Positions 49,801-54,844 are shown, counted from the stretch's first letter. The stretch: DNA of 64,000 nucleotides from Deinandra increscens subsp. villosa (GCA_039602395.1 JBCNJP010000025.1:56332555-56396554), one strand, 5' to 3'. The notes: generated from the sequence alone by a model not told the origin. Made by a program: numbers and translations.

Positions 49801-52800
49801 TTGGTTTGAAAGTAGGTGCAAATATGAATCGTATTGCATTTTGGGAGTCGGTGGTGGGTGCGGTTCGTGTTAGGCTTTCTCGCTGGAAAGCTAGATCGCT
49901 GTCGTTTGGGGGTCGGTTGATCTTGATTAGGAGCGTCTTGGATAGTCTGCCAACCTACTTTCTGTCGCTCTACAAGGCCCCGAAAGCGGTGTTGGTGGAA
50001 CTAGACAAAATTAGATTCCGTTTTTTATGGTGCGGTTTTGATGAAAAAAAGAAAGTTCATTGGGTTAAGAAGAAGGATGTGTGTAAAGAGAAAAGAAAAG
50101 ATGGTTTGGGGCTGGTTAATCTTGAAGACTATAACCTTAGTCTGTTAATTAAGTGGTTGTGGAGGTTAAAGAAGGATGAGAATAGTCTGTGGGTTAAGGT
50201 CAATAGCCCGCAGTCCACGAGGTTAATGGAAGAGTCGCTCTACGAGGCCCCGAAAGCGGTGTTGGTGGAACTAGACAAAATTAGATTCCGTTTTTATGGG
50301 GCGGTTTTGATGAAAAAGAAAAAGAAAGTTCATTGGGTTAAGAAGGAGGATGTGTGTAAAGAGAAAAGAAAAGGTGGTTTGGGGCTGGTTAATCTTGAAG
50401 ACTATAACCTTAGTCTGTTAAGTAAGTGGTTGTGGAGGTTAAAGAAGGAGGAGAATAGTGTGTGGGTTAAGGTCATTAGCCCGCAGTCCACGAGGTTCAT
50501 GGAAGACCAGCCTTATTTCCTTGCAGACAAGGGACTGTTGGTGTCTGGAAGTCCATAGTTGCTGTTGTCCGTAGCATGAGAACCAAAGGGGTGGACCTTG
50601 AGGAACTTATTAATTGGGTTGAGGGACAATGGAGATGGGGTGATGCCGCTGGTGGGTCTCTTTTCAGTTCCCGCGACGTGAGGAAGAGACTGGACGGTGG
50701 GGATGTGGGACAAGAGAGAAACCTTTTCAGGTGGTGTAAAATCATCCCCCTAAAGGTTAATTCGCTGTTGTGGAGGGTCCACCGAAACCGTATCGCGACG
50801 TGTGATGCCTTGACAAAAAGAGGTATGTCTTTCTTCTCTAATCTGTGTAGATTGTGTAATGGTAGGGAGGAATCGTGCAAGCACCTGTTCCTGGATTGTC
50901 GTGTGGCTGTCACGGTGTGGCAATGGGTGGCGAAGGTGTTCAATGTCCCAAACTTGGCTGCGGATAGGATGGACGATTTATTGGACAGCCGGAAGTGGCC
51001 GTCGGTTCCCAAGAACAAAGAAAGATTGCTGCAAGCGGTGATTTTTGTGACGGTTTGGAGTCTTTGGAAAGAAAGAAACGAGGCTGTGTTTCAAAGGAAG
51101 ACCCTTTCGATTAGTAGAATTCTTTCTAATGTTAAAAGTTTGTCCAATTTATGGTGTGAAAATAGAAGTAGAGGGAGAATTGATTGGGTGAACATGATTA
51201 TGATGTAATTTGGCGTTGTTTCGACCCGGTTCAGCGTCTCGCTTTCTTGCCGGTGTCGTGCTTTTTGTGTTTAATGCAATGATGTTCAAAAAAAAATAAA
51301 AGCATACACATTTTCTCTCAAATCACGCCTATGCACCCTTTTTGTTTATTTATAATACAGTATGTAGAAAAAATTATGGCTAGTGACTTCGTATACATTT
51401 CTTGACCTTTTTATAAAGTTAACATTAAGATACGTATGTAATAACGTGCATAAATATCATTTAAATTCGAGATAAAACATACCTTGAGAGGGAAATGAAG
51501 TGGACAGTAGATTATTAGAGAAAAGATCTAGAGTTTTGAGTGATCGAAGAGACCTTAAAGATGTTATAAGGCTTTCATTGAAAAGGTTATAACCAGCATT
51601 AAGAACTTTCAATTTTCTTAGCATAGGAACCGCATCAGAACCTGTGGTTATACATCAAAGGTTTTAGTGTCTATGAATAAATATTTATATATAGATGGTG
51701 CCATATTTTCTCACATCAAAGAATCTAACCCTATACCATCCGGCCGGTGATTCAAAACTACCAAGATATATATAACTTTTTTAACGGTAAATGGATGACA
51801 GGCAATGACCCACCCAATTATCTTCATTTCCCGAAGATCACCATCAGAAAACCCAATTGCCGAACCTGAAACCCCTATATTTTTATAATAGATAGGAGTT
51901 TAACACAAAACCTCTATATTTTAATATCTTTGATTGTCACACCTTAACCACTAACTAGATATATTAATGGAAAAAGTGGACTCATGATGTGTTGTTTCTT
52001 GATAATAATAAACTCATGTTTCGAAAACACTTATCGTAGGTAAGAAAACTCTTGGCCCAACCTAAACGCCCATTTTTTTTATCATAGCTGGGATTTGAAC
52101 CTAAAACCTTTCTACTATTTTTTGGAAGAACTAAACAATAATCGTGTTGCCTAAAACATCTCATAGAATCACTTGCCAATGGTCTAATTACTAAGGGTGG
52201 ACGGTATGGTTGTAGAAACAAAGTTTTAGGCAAACATTTTAACCAATGAGATTGTGAGAGAAAAAGGTTTGTAGAATTGATGTTTTGTGGAGGATATGGG
52301 TTTGTAGAAAGATTTAAGCAAACTTTGTGAAAGAGTTTTGAAAAGGGCCCACACATCTCACATATTATATTCGGCAAGAATTGGTAAACATTTGCCAAAT
52401 ATGAGTTTGGTTTTTACCGATTGGAAAGTTATGCATTGCCGAAATGTTTACCGATTTTTTTCTTTGCCGAGGGGGGTTTACCGTGAGCATACCGCCCATC
52501 CTAACGAGGACTTAAGGTGATATATACCAACTACCTGTCATTTGTAAGGTACCATAATAGCTACATGAAGAGGCATCCAATACCTCCAAGCTTTCCAAAG
52601 CAAAAAGTTCAGAAATATATGCACAAGTGTCGGAGTGTGGACCTTGAGAATTTGAATTTATATTTATAACAACGGAAATTTATATATTTTTTCTTTTTAA
52701 GATGAACAATTAAATATTTTCTTAAAAATTCTTCTTCTTCTTAACATAATTAATTACATATTTTTTCAAAACAAAAAATCAATTACATACTTTTCCTTTC

Positions 52801-53766
52801 TAAAACATATATATTATATATTTGATCATTTTCTTAAAATTAACATAGTCAATGACTATTTTACCCTTAACTTTACTAAAGGATTTTTACATTTTCGTTT
52901 TCCCAAGATCTTAGTGCGTGAACGACATAAGCCGTCCCATGTGCTACTCGGCCCGAACCTAAACGAACTCGAGCCAAGCTCGAGCACGTCTATTATACGA
53001 GACATATTTCAGGACTCGAGCTTTGGTCCAGGTTCGTTTAGGATCGGTTTGTTCGAGACTTCGAGCTATTTACCAAGCTGATTTCGAGTAACTCACGAGT
53101 CGGCTTGGCTCATTTACACCTCAGCCTAGGTCATAGAAAGAAATATGTAAATATAACTTGGTAAAAATAAGGACTATAGTCATTTAATAAGTTAATTTTA
53201 GTAATACAATGAATAAATATGTAATATACATATTTTAAGAAGGAGAAAATTGTAATTGAATTTTTAAATTGGGAAATCATATAATTAACAATCTTTACGA
53301 AGGAGCGATATGTAATTGAGTTTTTGACTTTTGAGAATATGTAATTAATAATCTTAAAAAAGAAAAATATGTAAATGTCCTTTATAGAAAAATTAAGGTG
53401 CTTAGATAAACACCAATGGTCTATGTAGCTTAACACCAATGGTCTATGTAGCTGAGTAGGATAGTTTGGGTCGCGTTGTCCAAAAATGTTGCTTAAAGAC
53501 AAGTGTGTTACATATCCCGTGGGTATGTCACACTTGATCCGCTCCCAATCACAACATCTCGCACTTCCATGATCAACCCAAGTGGAGAGAAGATTGTGGA
53601 CGCCATAGAAGTTTGATACCTCGTAAAGGGAAGCTTTGAGTTCGAGCAATGTCTTTCGCTCATCTTCTATGCAAACACCTTGTATACGCCCAACCATAAA
53701 AACCAGTAATATGATGAATATGAATAACCTTGATTTGTGCTTATGACTTAAACACCTACTCTCCAT
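8001..53766 (-). CDS. LRR receptor-like protein (RLP) gene, 9 exons placed over 45.8 kb
   Basis: A cell-surface receptor-like protein: signal peptide, LRRNT cap, about 28 extracellular leucine-rich repeats, island domain, acidic juxtamembrane segment, one membrane helix and a short basic tail, without kinase. Such proteins recognise pathogen, parasite or developmental signals and usually work with SOBIR1/BAK1-type kinases. Exons (minus strand): 53766-about 53452, 52642-52535, 51641-51483, 25515-25441, 25354-25193, 25101-25030, 24938-24864, 10425-10279, 10174-8001. From exon 2 on, every exon starts with two bases of a split codon and ends with one base, so all introns are phase 1, and joins fall at LRR boundaries as in the RLP13/14/15 class. 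Exons 2-9 give 2972 coding bases with no internal stop. Introns of about 26.0 and 14.4 kb carry the transposons. The exon 1/2 junction is unresolved. Product about 1,090 residues. Confidence 0.8.
10279..10425 (-). CDS. RLP exon 8 (two LRRs)
   Basis: 147 bases between an ATACCAG acceptor and a CATG/GTAGGT donor. It encodes LTYFSYLKVLYLSYNSFIG...SSLEVVSFTSNNLNGSLFNH, two LRRs. The last base G joins GG of exon 9 to give glycine, so the LRR register continues as NH-G-LCELENL. 104 bases of intron separate it from exon 9. Confidence 0.85.
10426..10773. other. start of RLP intron 8 region, non-coding
   Basis: AT-rich intron sequence of the receptor-like gene between exon 8 and the Copia LTR. No other feature seen. 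Confidence 0.6.
10774..11047 (-). repeat. 3' LTR of element A
   Basis: 274 bases, about 75-80% identical by eye to 14922-15210, including TATCCAAT/TCAATTGA and CAAAGT blocks. TG...CA ends. Confidence 0.8.
11598..14400 (-). pseudogene. gag-pol remnants of Copia element A
   Basis: Readable pieces in the expected order: gag 14370-13937 (FQALPDDIVPLVV, LQTLKTEFKLIQLKKEET), pre-integrase 13262-13053 (RPKTNMLSLKQMIESG), integrase core 12754-12554 (MWVHFLVCKEEPLDTF, LRTNKGGQFTS) and RT/RNase H border 11951-11598 (YYLGIEVTYIRGEISIK, CLRYLLHIRPDLSYSV). In the integrase the usual RTDxGGEF reads RTNKGGQF, so the second catalytic aspartate is lost. A 26-bp tandem duplication lies at about 12411-12462. 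The pieces are separated by many stops. The rest of RNase H toward 11060 is not readable. Confidence 0.8.
14922..15210 (-). repeat. 5' LTR of element A
   Basis: 289 bases; the internal side is followed on the minus strand by TTTTGCATCAGAGCC (about 14902-14916), close to the usual TTTTGGTATCAGAGCC primer-binding context. Confidence 0.8.
15211..15699. other. non-coding flank between two retroelements
   Basis: Relatively GC-richer than its surroundings and continuous with 22960-23090 once the gag-only element is removed. It may be part of an older element into which the gag-only element inserted. No coding frame recognised. Confidence 0.4.
15705..16061 (+). repeat. 5' LTR of the gag-only element
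   Basis: 357 bases, starts TGTTAGAG and ends TTTACA. TATA box TATAAATA at 15869-15876. Contains about 43 bases (around ACCAATGGTTCGCGAGCAAA) missing from the 3' LTR. Confidence 0.9.
16064..16075 (+). other. primer-binding site of the gag-only element
   Basis: TGGTATCAAAGC differs at one base from the canonical initiator tRNA-Met complement TGGTATCAGAGC and starts two bases after the LTR. Confidence 0.85.
16320..16610 (+). repeat. iterated GGTTCGCT motif in the element leader
   Basis: About ten copies of (T/C)GGTTCG(C/T/G) occur between the primer-binding site and the gag ATG, at irregular spacing (for example near 16342, 16364, 16390, 16504, 16559, 16598). The same octamer core occurs in the 5' LTR block absent from the 3' LTR. 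Confidence 0.75.
16653..19867 (+). pseudogene. gag of the gag-only element (coiled coil, two CCHC knuckles; broken)
   Basis: Starts MSDFQAFAVMQSIMQAM. A TAA replaces a codon after KVPKLL, then FEDYHNWKQRFSDYISTND and a UBN2-like region follow. Another TAA follows FTSG and is shared with the copy at 1-347. A one-base deletion near 17020 shifts the frame, which reopens at 17170-17706. The first zinc knuckle (17812-17853, CYKCSKFGHFA-stop-EC) has a TGA at the usual arginine. A long lysine/glutamate-rich coiled coil follows (18132-18883), then a basic region (18887-19567) and a second knuckle CYNCHQKGHMEHDC (19601-19642). Two widely separated knuckles are unusual. Gag packages element RNA; this copy cannot make a full protein. 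Confidence 0.8.
19868..21655 (+). other. non-coding 3' part of the gag-only element
   Basis: No pol motif in any frame. Three imperfect repeats of about 85 bases (20570-20800) share ATCGACCTGATTGTTGTT-like text, and a 45-base tandem pair lies near 21199-21287 (AAAAAGATTTTAGATGTGT). This is where pol would sit in an autonomous relative. Confidence 0.7.
21656..21666 (+). other. polypurine tract of the gag-only element
   Basis: AAGGGGGAGTC immediately precedes the 3' LTR start TGTTAGAG. Confidence 0.85.
21890..22866 (-). mobile_element. poly(A)-tailed retroposed insert in the LTR
   Basis: On the minus strand an open frame is followed by a short 3' UTR, an AATAAA signal (21912-21917) and a run of 10 A (21890-21899). 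This is the signature of reverse-transcribed mRNA, either a 5'-truncated non-LTR element or a processed gene copy. The LTR resumes right after its 5' end. No target duplication is visible; about four LTR bases appear lost. Confidence 0.8.
21948..22868 (-). pseudogene. C-terminal part of a retroelement-like protein: zinc site and PD-(D/E)XK-like region
   Basis: About 300 codons, open from the insert's 5' edge (no proper start, so 5'-truncated) to a stop at 21948. Residues near 135-155 read CPVCNKACLDSFGEHAVHCK, a C-x2-C...H-x3-HC zinc-type site. Then RHDVVRDVLFDIFRRAG, STLRPADILVFGW and ACVDLTGVSPL follow, which look like the helix and beta core of a PD-(D/E)XK nuclease (D in RPAD, D in VDLT). 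I recall close relatives scattered through plant genomes as hypothetical or reverse-transcriptase-related proteins. The zinc-plus-nuclease order is like the restriction-like endonuclease end of R2/SLACS-type elements. The nuclease reading is inference. Confidence 0.55.
22960..24863. other. RLP intron 7 sequence, no gene
   Basis: The first 130 bases continue the flank seen at 15.2-15.7 kb. A (TA)n tract lies at 23093-23144 and a 62-base tandem pair at 23166-23290 (shared text AATATTCTTG, GCACATGGTACC, CATATAGCACA). The remainder is AT-rich with no coding signal. Confidence 0.6.
24864..25515 (-). CDS. RLP exons 4-7 (cluster of small LRR exons)
   Basis: Four exons: 25515-25441 (75 bases, LSHLTNLEKIDSSANNFNG), 25354-25193 (162 bases, two LRRs, MRLKKLKSISLAFNDFNKS), 25101-25030 (72 bases, LSLLRELKSLDLSGCGL) and 24938-24864 (75 bases, LPNLYGLEDLLLSHNDFNG). 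Acceptors are ACCACAG, TTTATAG, AATACAG and TTTCAG; donors are AAG/GTAAAT, AAG/GCATGC, ATG/GTGAAG and AAG/GTATAT. All are phase 1. The donor of exon 5 appears to be GC rather than GT; using the GT 14 bases downstream would add a few residues and fit the LRR register less well. Exons of about 72 bases carrying one LRR each are characteristic of the RLP13/14/15 group. Confidence 0.85.
25617..25911. mobile_element. hAT-type MITE
   Basis: 295 bases with ends CAGGCGGATCCA... and ...TGGATCCGCCACTG. The right end reads CAGTGGCGGATCCA in reverse complement, a common plant hAT terminus. Flanks GCAAAGCT and GTAAAGCC look like a decayed 8-bp duplication. The interior repeats GGCACCCAAG and has no gene. 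It lies in the 26-kb RLP intron just upstream of exon 4. Confidence 0.7.
26163..26284 (-). pseudogene. Copia RNase H fragment
   Basis: A short minus-strand frame reads MKHIVLDYHSVHEKIVDGSL, then KVLQINIHDQLADALTKPL. This is the conserved end of Copia-type RNase H. Upstream codons to about 26380 are degraded. No LTRs were found nearby, so it is a stranded fragment. Confidence 0.7.
26285..26931. other. non-coding intron sequence
   Basis: AT-rich, no supported gene or repeat beyond residual RNase H sequence at its left edge. Confidence 0.5.
26932..26979. repeat. (TA)n microsatellite
   Basis: Uninterrupted TA run directly abutting the GGG end of the next element. It is the first of a series of TA tracts that separate elements up to 33.5 kb. 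Confidence 0.9.
26980..27454. mobile_element. (TA)n-flanked inverted-repeat element E1
   Basis: 475 bases. Left end GGGTTAGGATCATGCG, right end (reverse complement) GGGTAAGGATCCTGCG. The inverted similarity continues inward through AACCTCTATAACTT and TTCATACGTTAAT. Interior contains GCACATGTGC. (TA)n on both sides. No coding frame. Confidence 0.8.
27484..27911. mobile_element. (TA)n-flanked foldback element E2
   Basis: 428 bases, nearly complete foldback. The left arm has TTGGAACCCACCTTGAG and CGTTGGAACCCGGTCA, mirrored by TGACCGGGTTCCAACG and CTCAAAGTGGGTTCC on the right. The centre carries AGTTACATCTGTAAC and AGTTACATGTGTAAC. (TA)n at 27455-27483 and 27912-27941. Confidence 0.85.
28810..30345. 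repeat. tandem array, unit about 466 bases
   Basis: Units start near 29271, 29737 and about 30199 (partial), preceded by a more diverged copy from about 28810. Landmark text per unit: ACTATCAGGT, TTACATATCACTGCACGCTC, TTACACTAATAAAAGGGT and GGTGCAAACGT. Units two and three are over 90% alike by eye. Confidence 0.85.
30345..31130. repeat. A-rich strand-asymmetric low-complexity tract
   Basis: About 790 bases made almost only of A and T with A strongly in excess and C nearly absent. Degenerate phrases GTAAAAAAAGTTTTAAAAAA and AAACATAAAAAGTAAATT recur, suggesting expansion of a short repeat. Confidence 0.85.
31381..31541. mobile_element. MITE E4
   Basis: 161 bases between TA tracts. Left end GGGTTAGGTTCAAATGAG; right end reverse complement GGAAGAGGATCATTTGAG. 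It is an inverted copy of its neighbour E5: the two read toward each other across (TA)n. Contains TTCTAAGCCA and TTCATGGGGG. Confidence 0.85.
31584..31762. mobile_element. MITE E5
   Basis: 179 bases, ends GGGAGAGGATCATTTGAG and (reverse complement) GGGTTAGGTTCAAATGAG. Same family as E4 and E6, opposite orientation to E4. TA tracts at 31542-31583 and 31763-31830. Confidence 0.85.
31831..32007. mobile_element. MITE E6
   Basis: 177 bases, same orientation as E5 with about 80% identity by eye. Ends GGGAGAGGATCATTTGAG and (reverse complement) GGTTAGGTTAAAATGAG. TA tracts on both sides. Confidence 0.85.
32035..33531. mobile_element. (TA)n-flanked element E7 (1.5 kb) with internal tandem repeat
   Basis: Termini are inverted repeats of about 50 bases: GGAGGTGGTTCAAGAGAAAA versus GGGGAGGGTTCTAGAGAAAA, both continuing to TCTAGAAAACCAAG(A/G)AAAC. 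Inside are two copies of a 437-base unit (starting near 32294 and 32731, landmark CAGTTATTATCCGC) dense in TTACATATATGTAA-like palindromes. No transposase frame. Confidence 0.85.
33807..34184. mobile_element. Mutator-like MITE (foldback, 9-bp duplication)
   Basis: 378 bases with long inverted ends: GGGAAATTGGAT...AATCCAAAGTTTCGCCTATTGG on the left mirrored on the right. Flanked by ATTTATTTA at 33798-33806 and 34185-34193, a 9-bp duplication as made by Mutator-type transposases. The site lies in a TTTA-rich run, so slippage could mimic part of the duplication. Confidence 0.8.
34252..34500. repeat. tandem repeat, unit about 81 bases
   Basis: Three imperfect units starting with TTAGGGTTAGATC(C/T)AT at about 34252, 34332 and 34413, each with GATCATCAAG(T/G)TTG-like and CATGCATGTCA text. 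Confidence 0.75.
35090..35706 (+). repeat. direct repeat, left copy (probable old LTR part)
   Basis: About 600 bases matched by eye, at reduced identity, to 42466-43089: AAACTATATG, GGTAACAATAATA(G/T)ATCTATTGG, TTAAACCTATGTTTA, ATCATCG(C/A)GCCC and a shared end GGGGTGTGACA. The end is typical of plant LTRs, so these may be LTR pieces of an old, short retroelement now split by the CACTA element. Confidence 0.55.
35707..36428. other. non-coding stretch between direct repeat and CACTA element
   Basis: No gene supported. It joins 42377 onward if the CACTA element is removed. Confidence 0.5.
37925..38263 (+). pseudogene. captured UBA5-like exons (UFM1-activating enzyme fragment)
   Basis: Exon A (37925 to about 38010, after a TTCACAG acceptor) reads GIGGVGSVTAEMLTRCGKGR, then LLFYDYDT, the nucleotide-binding core of UBA5, the E1 enzyme for UFM1. 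The text after DT is degraded. Exon B (38195-38263) is exactly 69 bases between TTCTTAG and AAG/GTAATA and reads VGMTKTDTDIQTLSEINPDI, then VLK, the next UBA5 segment. Exon order and splice sites are kept, so genomic DNA, not cDNA, was captured. The identity rests on recall of the family sequence. Confidence 0.75.
38402..38546 (+). pseudogene. captured exon-like fragment, unrecognised
   Basis: Between a TACAG acceptor and a CTG/GTAAGT donor. One frame has an early TAG, then reads ENFLAAFIVSYIAVMAVF, a membrane-helix-like stretch, then GSHGYHLVNLGTPGL. I cannot name the source gene. Confidence 0.35.
40950..41066 (+). pseudogene. captured EAF1-like exon
   Basis: Exactly 117 bases, open in frame, between CTCACGCAG and CACAG/GTGCCT. 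It encodes GSARQLFQRLQGPMEDNTFK, then SQLEKIIMISQKQHYKKAQ. From memory this closely matches a conserved segment of plant EAF1, a NuA4 histone-acetyltransferase complex subunit. Further exon-like text follows near 41340-41440 (FKDEEQWWSSFANT in one frame), unassigned. It indicates that at least two unrelated genes contributed to this CACTA element. Confidence 0.6.
42061..42372. repeat. CACTA subterminal repeats
   Basis: Dense direct and inverted TTGACGCGCA / TGCGCGTCAA words; a block of 136 bases is tandemly repeated (landmark GTTCGCGCGTCAAGA at 42094 and 42230). Mirrored by similar words at the left end of the element. Confidence 0.85.
42466..43089 (+). repeat. direct repeat, right copy (probable old LTR part)
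   Basis: Partner of 35090-35706; ends GGGGTGTGACA at 43089. Includes a small duplication ATCATTGAGCCCCGACATATT near 43026-43065. Confidence 0.55.
43334..44621 (+). pseudogene. PIF/Harbinger-associated SANT / NAM-C-like protein, broken
   Basis: Two exons. The first (43334-43800) starts MNPNKESSNTPSSNQN, is proline/glutamine-rich, has several stops, and ends with a SANT-like start (VKWDTIEELHLI). After a short intron the second exon (about 43878) reads KKAFWDRVSKKFHENVKT, SGKWGLMKKKISKFHGIMV and SRYKDDHYSSPLLEHYNI. The frame breaks at 44272 and resumes 44295-44621 as the acidic/basic C-terminal coil (IRLQELRVLGLDTSN). A 39-base duplication (ENLEDDAFVEQHK / ENLKDDAFVEQ) is present. Such proteins accompany the DDE transposase of plant PIF/Harbinger elements; no transposase is seen here. 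Confidence 0.7.
44816..45600. mobile_element. foldback MITE E11
   Basis: About 780 bases with inverted ends (AGAAGTTTAGTTTGGATACG versus AGAAGTTTGGTTTGGATAAG in reverse complement) and arms containing TTTTTATGGTGTAA / TTTACACCATAAAAAC. The centre has three tandem TGTCAAAATGTTCAGATC words (45134-45200) and inverted CTCTTTCG / CGAAAGAG. No gene. Target duplication not resolved. Confidence 0.65.
45760..45771. repeat. target-site duplication of the LINE (5' copy)
   Basis: AATAAAAGCATA, repeated at 51295-51306 immediately after the LINE poly(A). Confidence 0.85.
46034..47649 (+). pseudogene. LINE ORF1 (RRM protein), frameshifted
   Basis: Starts MGRDRRDEAGWTSYFVSNLP. Residues 11-85 are an RNA-recognition motif (YFVSNLPFGV as RNP2, PFGFVKFRN as RNP1). 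A basic linker and a conserved C-terminal domain follow (SGWKIQRLGGLHVLIMLES). The frame ends at 47038 and continues in another frame to 47525, then a third to 47649; the second break coincides with a run of G near 47463-47473. ORF1 binds element RNA as a chaperone. Confidence 0.85.
47649..51208 (+). pseudogene. LINE ORF2 (endonuclease-reverse transcriptase), broken
   Basis: The ATG at 47649 overlaps the ORF1 stop as TAATG. Apurinic-type endonuclease motifs: IQETK (with a stop shortly after, 47790), LIGDFNEV (about 48061) and SDHSPV (about 48316). RT: PGPGGF, FIQLIPKSG, DFRPISL, FRIDFRKAYDSFEW, a TAA in place of glutamine before GDPLS (49454), and the catalytic FYADD (49589-49603). The C-terminal zf-RVT region reads KVNSLLWRVHRNRIAT and CRLCNGREESCKHLFLDC. 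At least four frame breaks; one follows a long G run near 48877-48888. A 270-base in-frame duplication lies at 49964-50506. Confidence 0.88.
49964..50506 (+). repeat. 270-base in-frame tandem duplication in LINE ORF2
   Basis: Unit one 49964-50233, unit two from 50234, over 90% identical. It repeats the 90 residues from SLYKAPKAVLVELDKIRF to STRLMEE between the RT and the zinc-binding domain. Confidence 0.9.
51307..51482. other. RLP intron 3 start, non-coding
   Basis: Short intron remainder between the LINE and the donor of RLP exon 3. Confidence 0.7.
51483..51641 (-). CDS. RLP exon 3 (two LRRs)
   Basis: 159 bases from an ACCACAG acceptor to a TCAAG/GTATG donor, encoding PMLRKLKVLNAGYNLFNES...SLKTLDLFSNNLLSTSFPSQ. 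The last G joins CA of exon 4 (GCA, alanine) 26.0 kb away, giving SFPSQ-A-LSHLTNLEKI, which is the expected RLP register. The LINE at 45.8-51.3 kb sits just inside the following intron. Confidence 0.85.
51642..52194. other. RLP intron 2 sequence
   Basis: No gene. Near 52085-52105 the minus strand has TTTTAGGTTCAAATCCCAGC, which resembles a tRNA-type B box and may be SINE debris. Confidence 0.45.
52195..52501. mobile_element. PIF/Harbinger-type (Tourist-like) MITE
   Basis: 307 bases. Ends GGGTGGACGGTAT and, in reverse complement, GGATGGGCGGTAT; flanked by TAA at 52192-52194 and 52502-52504, the 3-bp target typical of Harbinger-type MITEs. Lies in RLP intron 2, 33 bases from exon 2. Confidence 0.75.
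52535..52642 (-). CDS. RLP exon 2 (LRR)
   Basis: The donor is ATGACAG/GTAGTT and the best acceptor is TTCTCAAG/GT at 52643-52644, giving 108 bases: PHSDTCAYISELFALESLEV, then LDASSCSYYGTLQMT. The end G joins GT of exon 3 to glycine (TLQMT-G-SDAVP). The acceptor AAG is less common than CAG, so the left part of the exon is less certain than the right. Confidence 0.7.
52643..53410. other. RLP intron 1, non-coding
   Basis: AT-rich ends surround a GC-richer block (about 52915-53130) with repeated CTCGAG-centred words (ACTCGAGCCAAGCTCGAG, GGACTCGAGC, GGTTCGTTTAGGATC), probably a small old transposon. No exon with LRR pattern was found here. Confidence 0.5.
53411..53453. repeat. 23-base tandem duplication at the end of RLP exon 1
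   Basis: The unit CACCAATGGTCTATGTAGCT+TAA occurs at 53411-53433 and again, three bases short, at 53434-53453. The unit length is not a multiple of three. Confidence 0.85.
53452..53766 (-). CDS. RLP exon 1: signal peptide and LRR N-cap (3' end unresolved)
   Basis: Starts with ATG in a good context (TACTAAAATGGAG). Residues 13-30 form a signal peptide (LFIFIILLVFMVGRIQG), followed by the LRRNT cap CIEDERKTLLELKASL...STWVDHGSARCCDWERIKC with the paired cysteines of the family, then TGYVTHLSLSNIFGQRDPNY. The frame stays open to 53131, but after about 53452 it runs through a 23-bp tandem duplication and then AT-rich intron-like DNA. No phase-1 GT donor fitting exon 2 is obvious, so the exon end is a minimum estimate. 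Confidence 0.75.
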
Positions 53767-53852
53767 TTTAGTACCAAAAGAAGAAATTTGTATTACTGGT
53801 TTTGTAGAGACTTTAAAATAAATGAAGAATTAATATGATTGGGTACGTTGCT

Positions 53853-53860
53853 CTTAAATA
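53853..53860 (-). promoter_or_regulatory. candidate TATA box of the RLP gene
   Basis: TATTTAAG on the minus strand lies 87 bases before the ATG at 53766, a plausible distance for a plant core promoter with a short leader. Confidence 0.4.
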
Positions 53861-53866
53861 GAAGAA

Positions 53867-54650
53867 ATAATCTTTTCAAAACAGTATAGATAGTTGCCAA
53901 TTCTGAAAAGTCATATACAAGGAGACCAATTTTATGTTTTTTAATTATGCTCCTGAAGTCAATGCTTAATTTCTACATACGCGGGCCTACCTTTTTAATT
54001 GCGGACCATGACTTTAAAAAAAAAAAATCCATAAGATCATACGGTACGGGTGGCGTGATGGACCACACCACGGCAGGACGGGTTCAGGATTTTATTTCAG
54101 TGGGTTCACTTTTTTTATACTCGAAATTTTAACAACTAAATGTTAACATTTTCTGTTTAGTCGGTTCGGGTCGGATGGATCACATAATAACAATACGAAT
54201 ATACGACACAATAATTAAAAAAACATTATTAATAATATTCATGATACCTAATTCACAGTTCCACAAATCCATTAACAAATGAACCATACTTGAATCGACT
54301 GAAAATGTTATTAATTGGGAAAATGAGAGCGACATGCCGAGAGAGACTGAGAGAGCTCAGAGGAGAACGAGTTGCTCGAAGAATATAAAGGTAAAAACCT
54401 CAAAGAAAACAGAAAAAATAGTTTCTTTTTGGTGATCAATATCAATATATGTATATAAAAGAAAAAAAAGCAAAGAAAATGAAAATACCAATGTCAAGGT
54501 TTTGAACTTAATAACGTAATCTCATCAAAAAAGACACCAACTACTATGCTAAAAAAAATTAATTGTAAATAATGTATTTTATACAAACGCGAAACAAATA
54601 TACTTATATATCTATTATAAATAAATTGGTAAACTGAAAAAATATATATA
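53867..54650. other. upstream region of the RLP gene, no other gene
   Basis: AT-rich 5' flank of the receptor-like gene. No coding frame supported; upstream regulatory elements cannot be named from sequence alone. Confidence 0.5.
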
Positions 54651-54654
54651 TATA

Positions 54655-54843
54655 GGGTGAGCTTCATTGTAGACACTTTCGCATGTGAAATAGCTCTTTT
54701 TCACATGTGAAAGTTTCTAATTAATGAGAAAAAAGAAAAAAAAGAAAAAAGAAAATTAATCACAACCATTAGATCAAGAGATCTAAAGGTGAAAAAGGGT
54801 GTCTACCTGTCTACACTTATGGGGGTGTCTACAATGAACTTTT

Positions 54844-54844
<1 letters not shown>
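54655..54844. mobile_element. (TA)n-flanked MITE E8
   Basis: 190 bases. Left end GGGTGAGCTTCATTGTAGACAC-like, right end (reverse complement) GAAAAGTTCATTGTAGACAC. TA tract at about 54641-54654 and 54847-54886. Contains the palindrome TTTCACATGTGAAA. Confidence 0.8.

Larger units (their letters stand above)
45772..51294 (+). mobile_element. near full-length L1-type LINE
   Basis: About 5.5 kb bounded by a 12-bp duplication (45760-45771, 51295-51306) and ending in a short poly(A) (51288-51296). It carries a 5' UTR of about 260 bases, ORF1 with an RNA-recognition motif, and ORF2 with endonuclease, reverse transcriptase and zinc-binding C-terminus. This is the standard plant L1 layout. Both ORFs carry frameshifts and stops, so the copy is inactive, but its ends are intact. 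It lies in the RLP intron, antisense, 176 bases from exon 3. Confidence 0.92.

Noticed and set aside
50497..51018. 173-codon minus-strand open frame
   Set aside because: Shadow of LINE ORF2 C-terminus, which has the zinc-binding motif on the plus strand.
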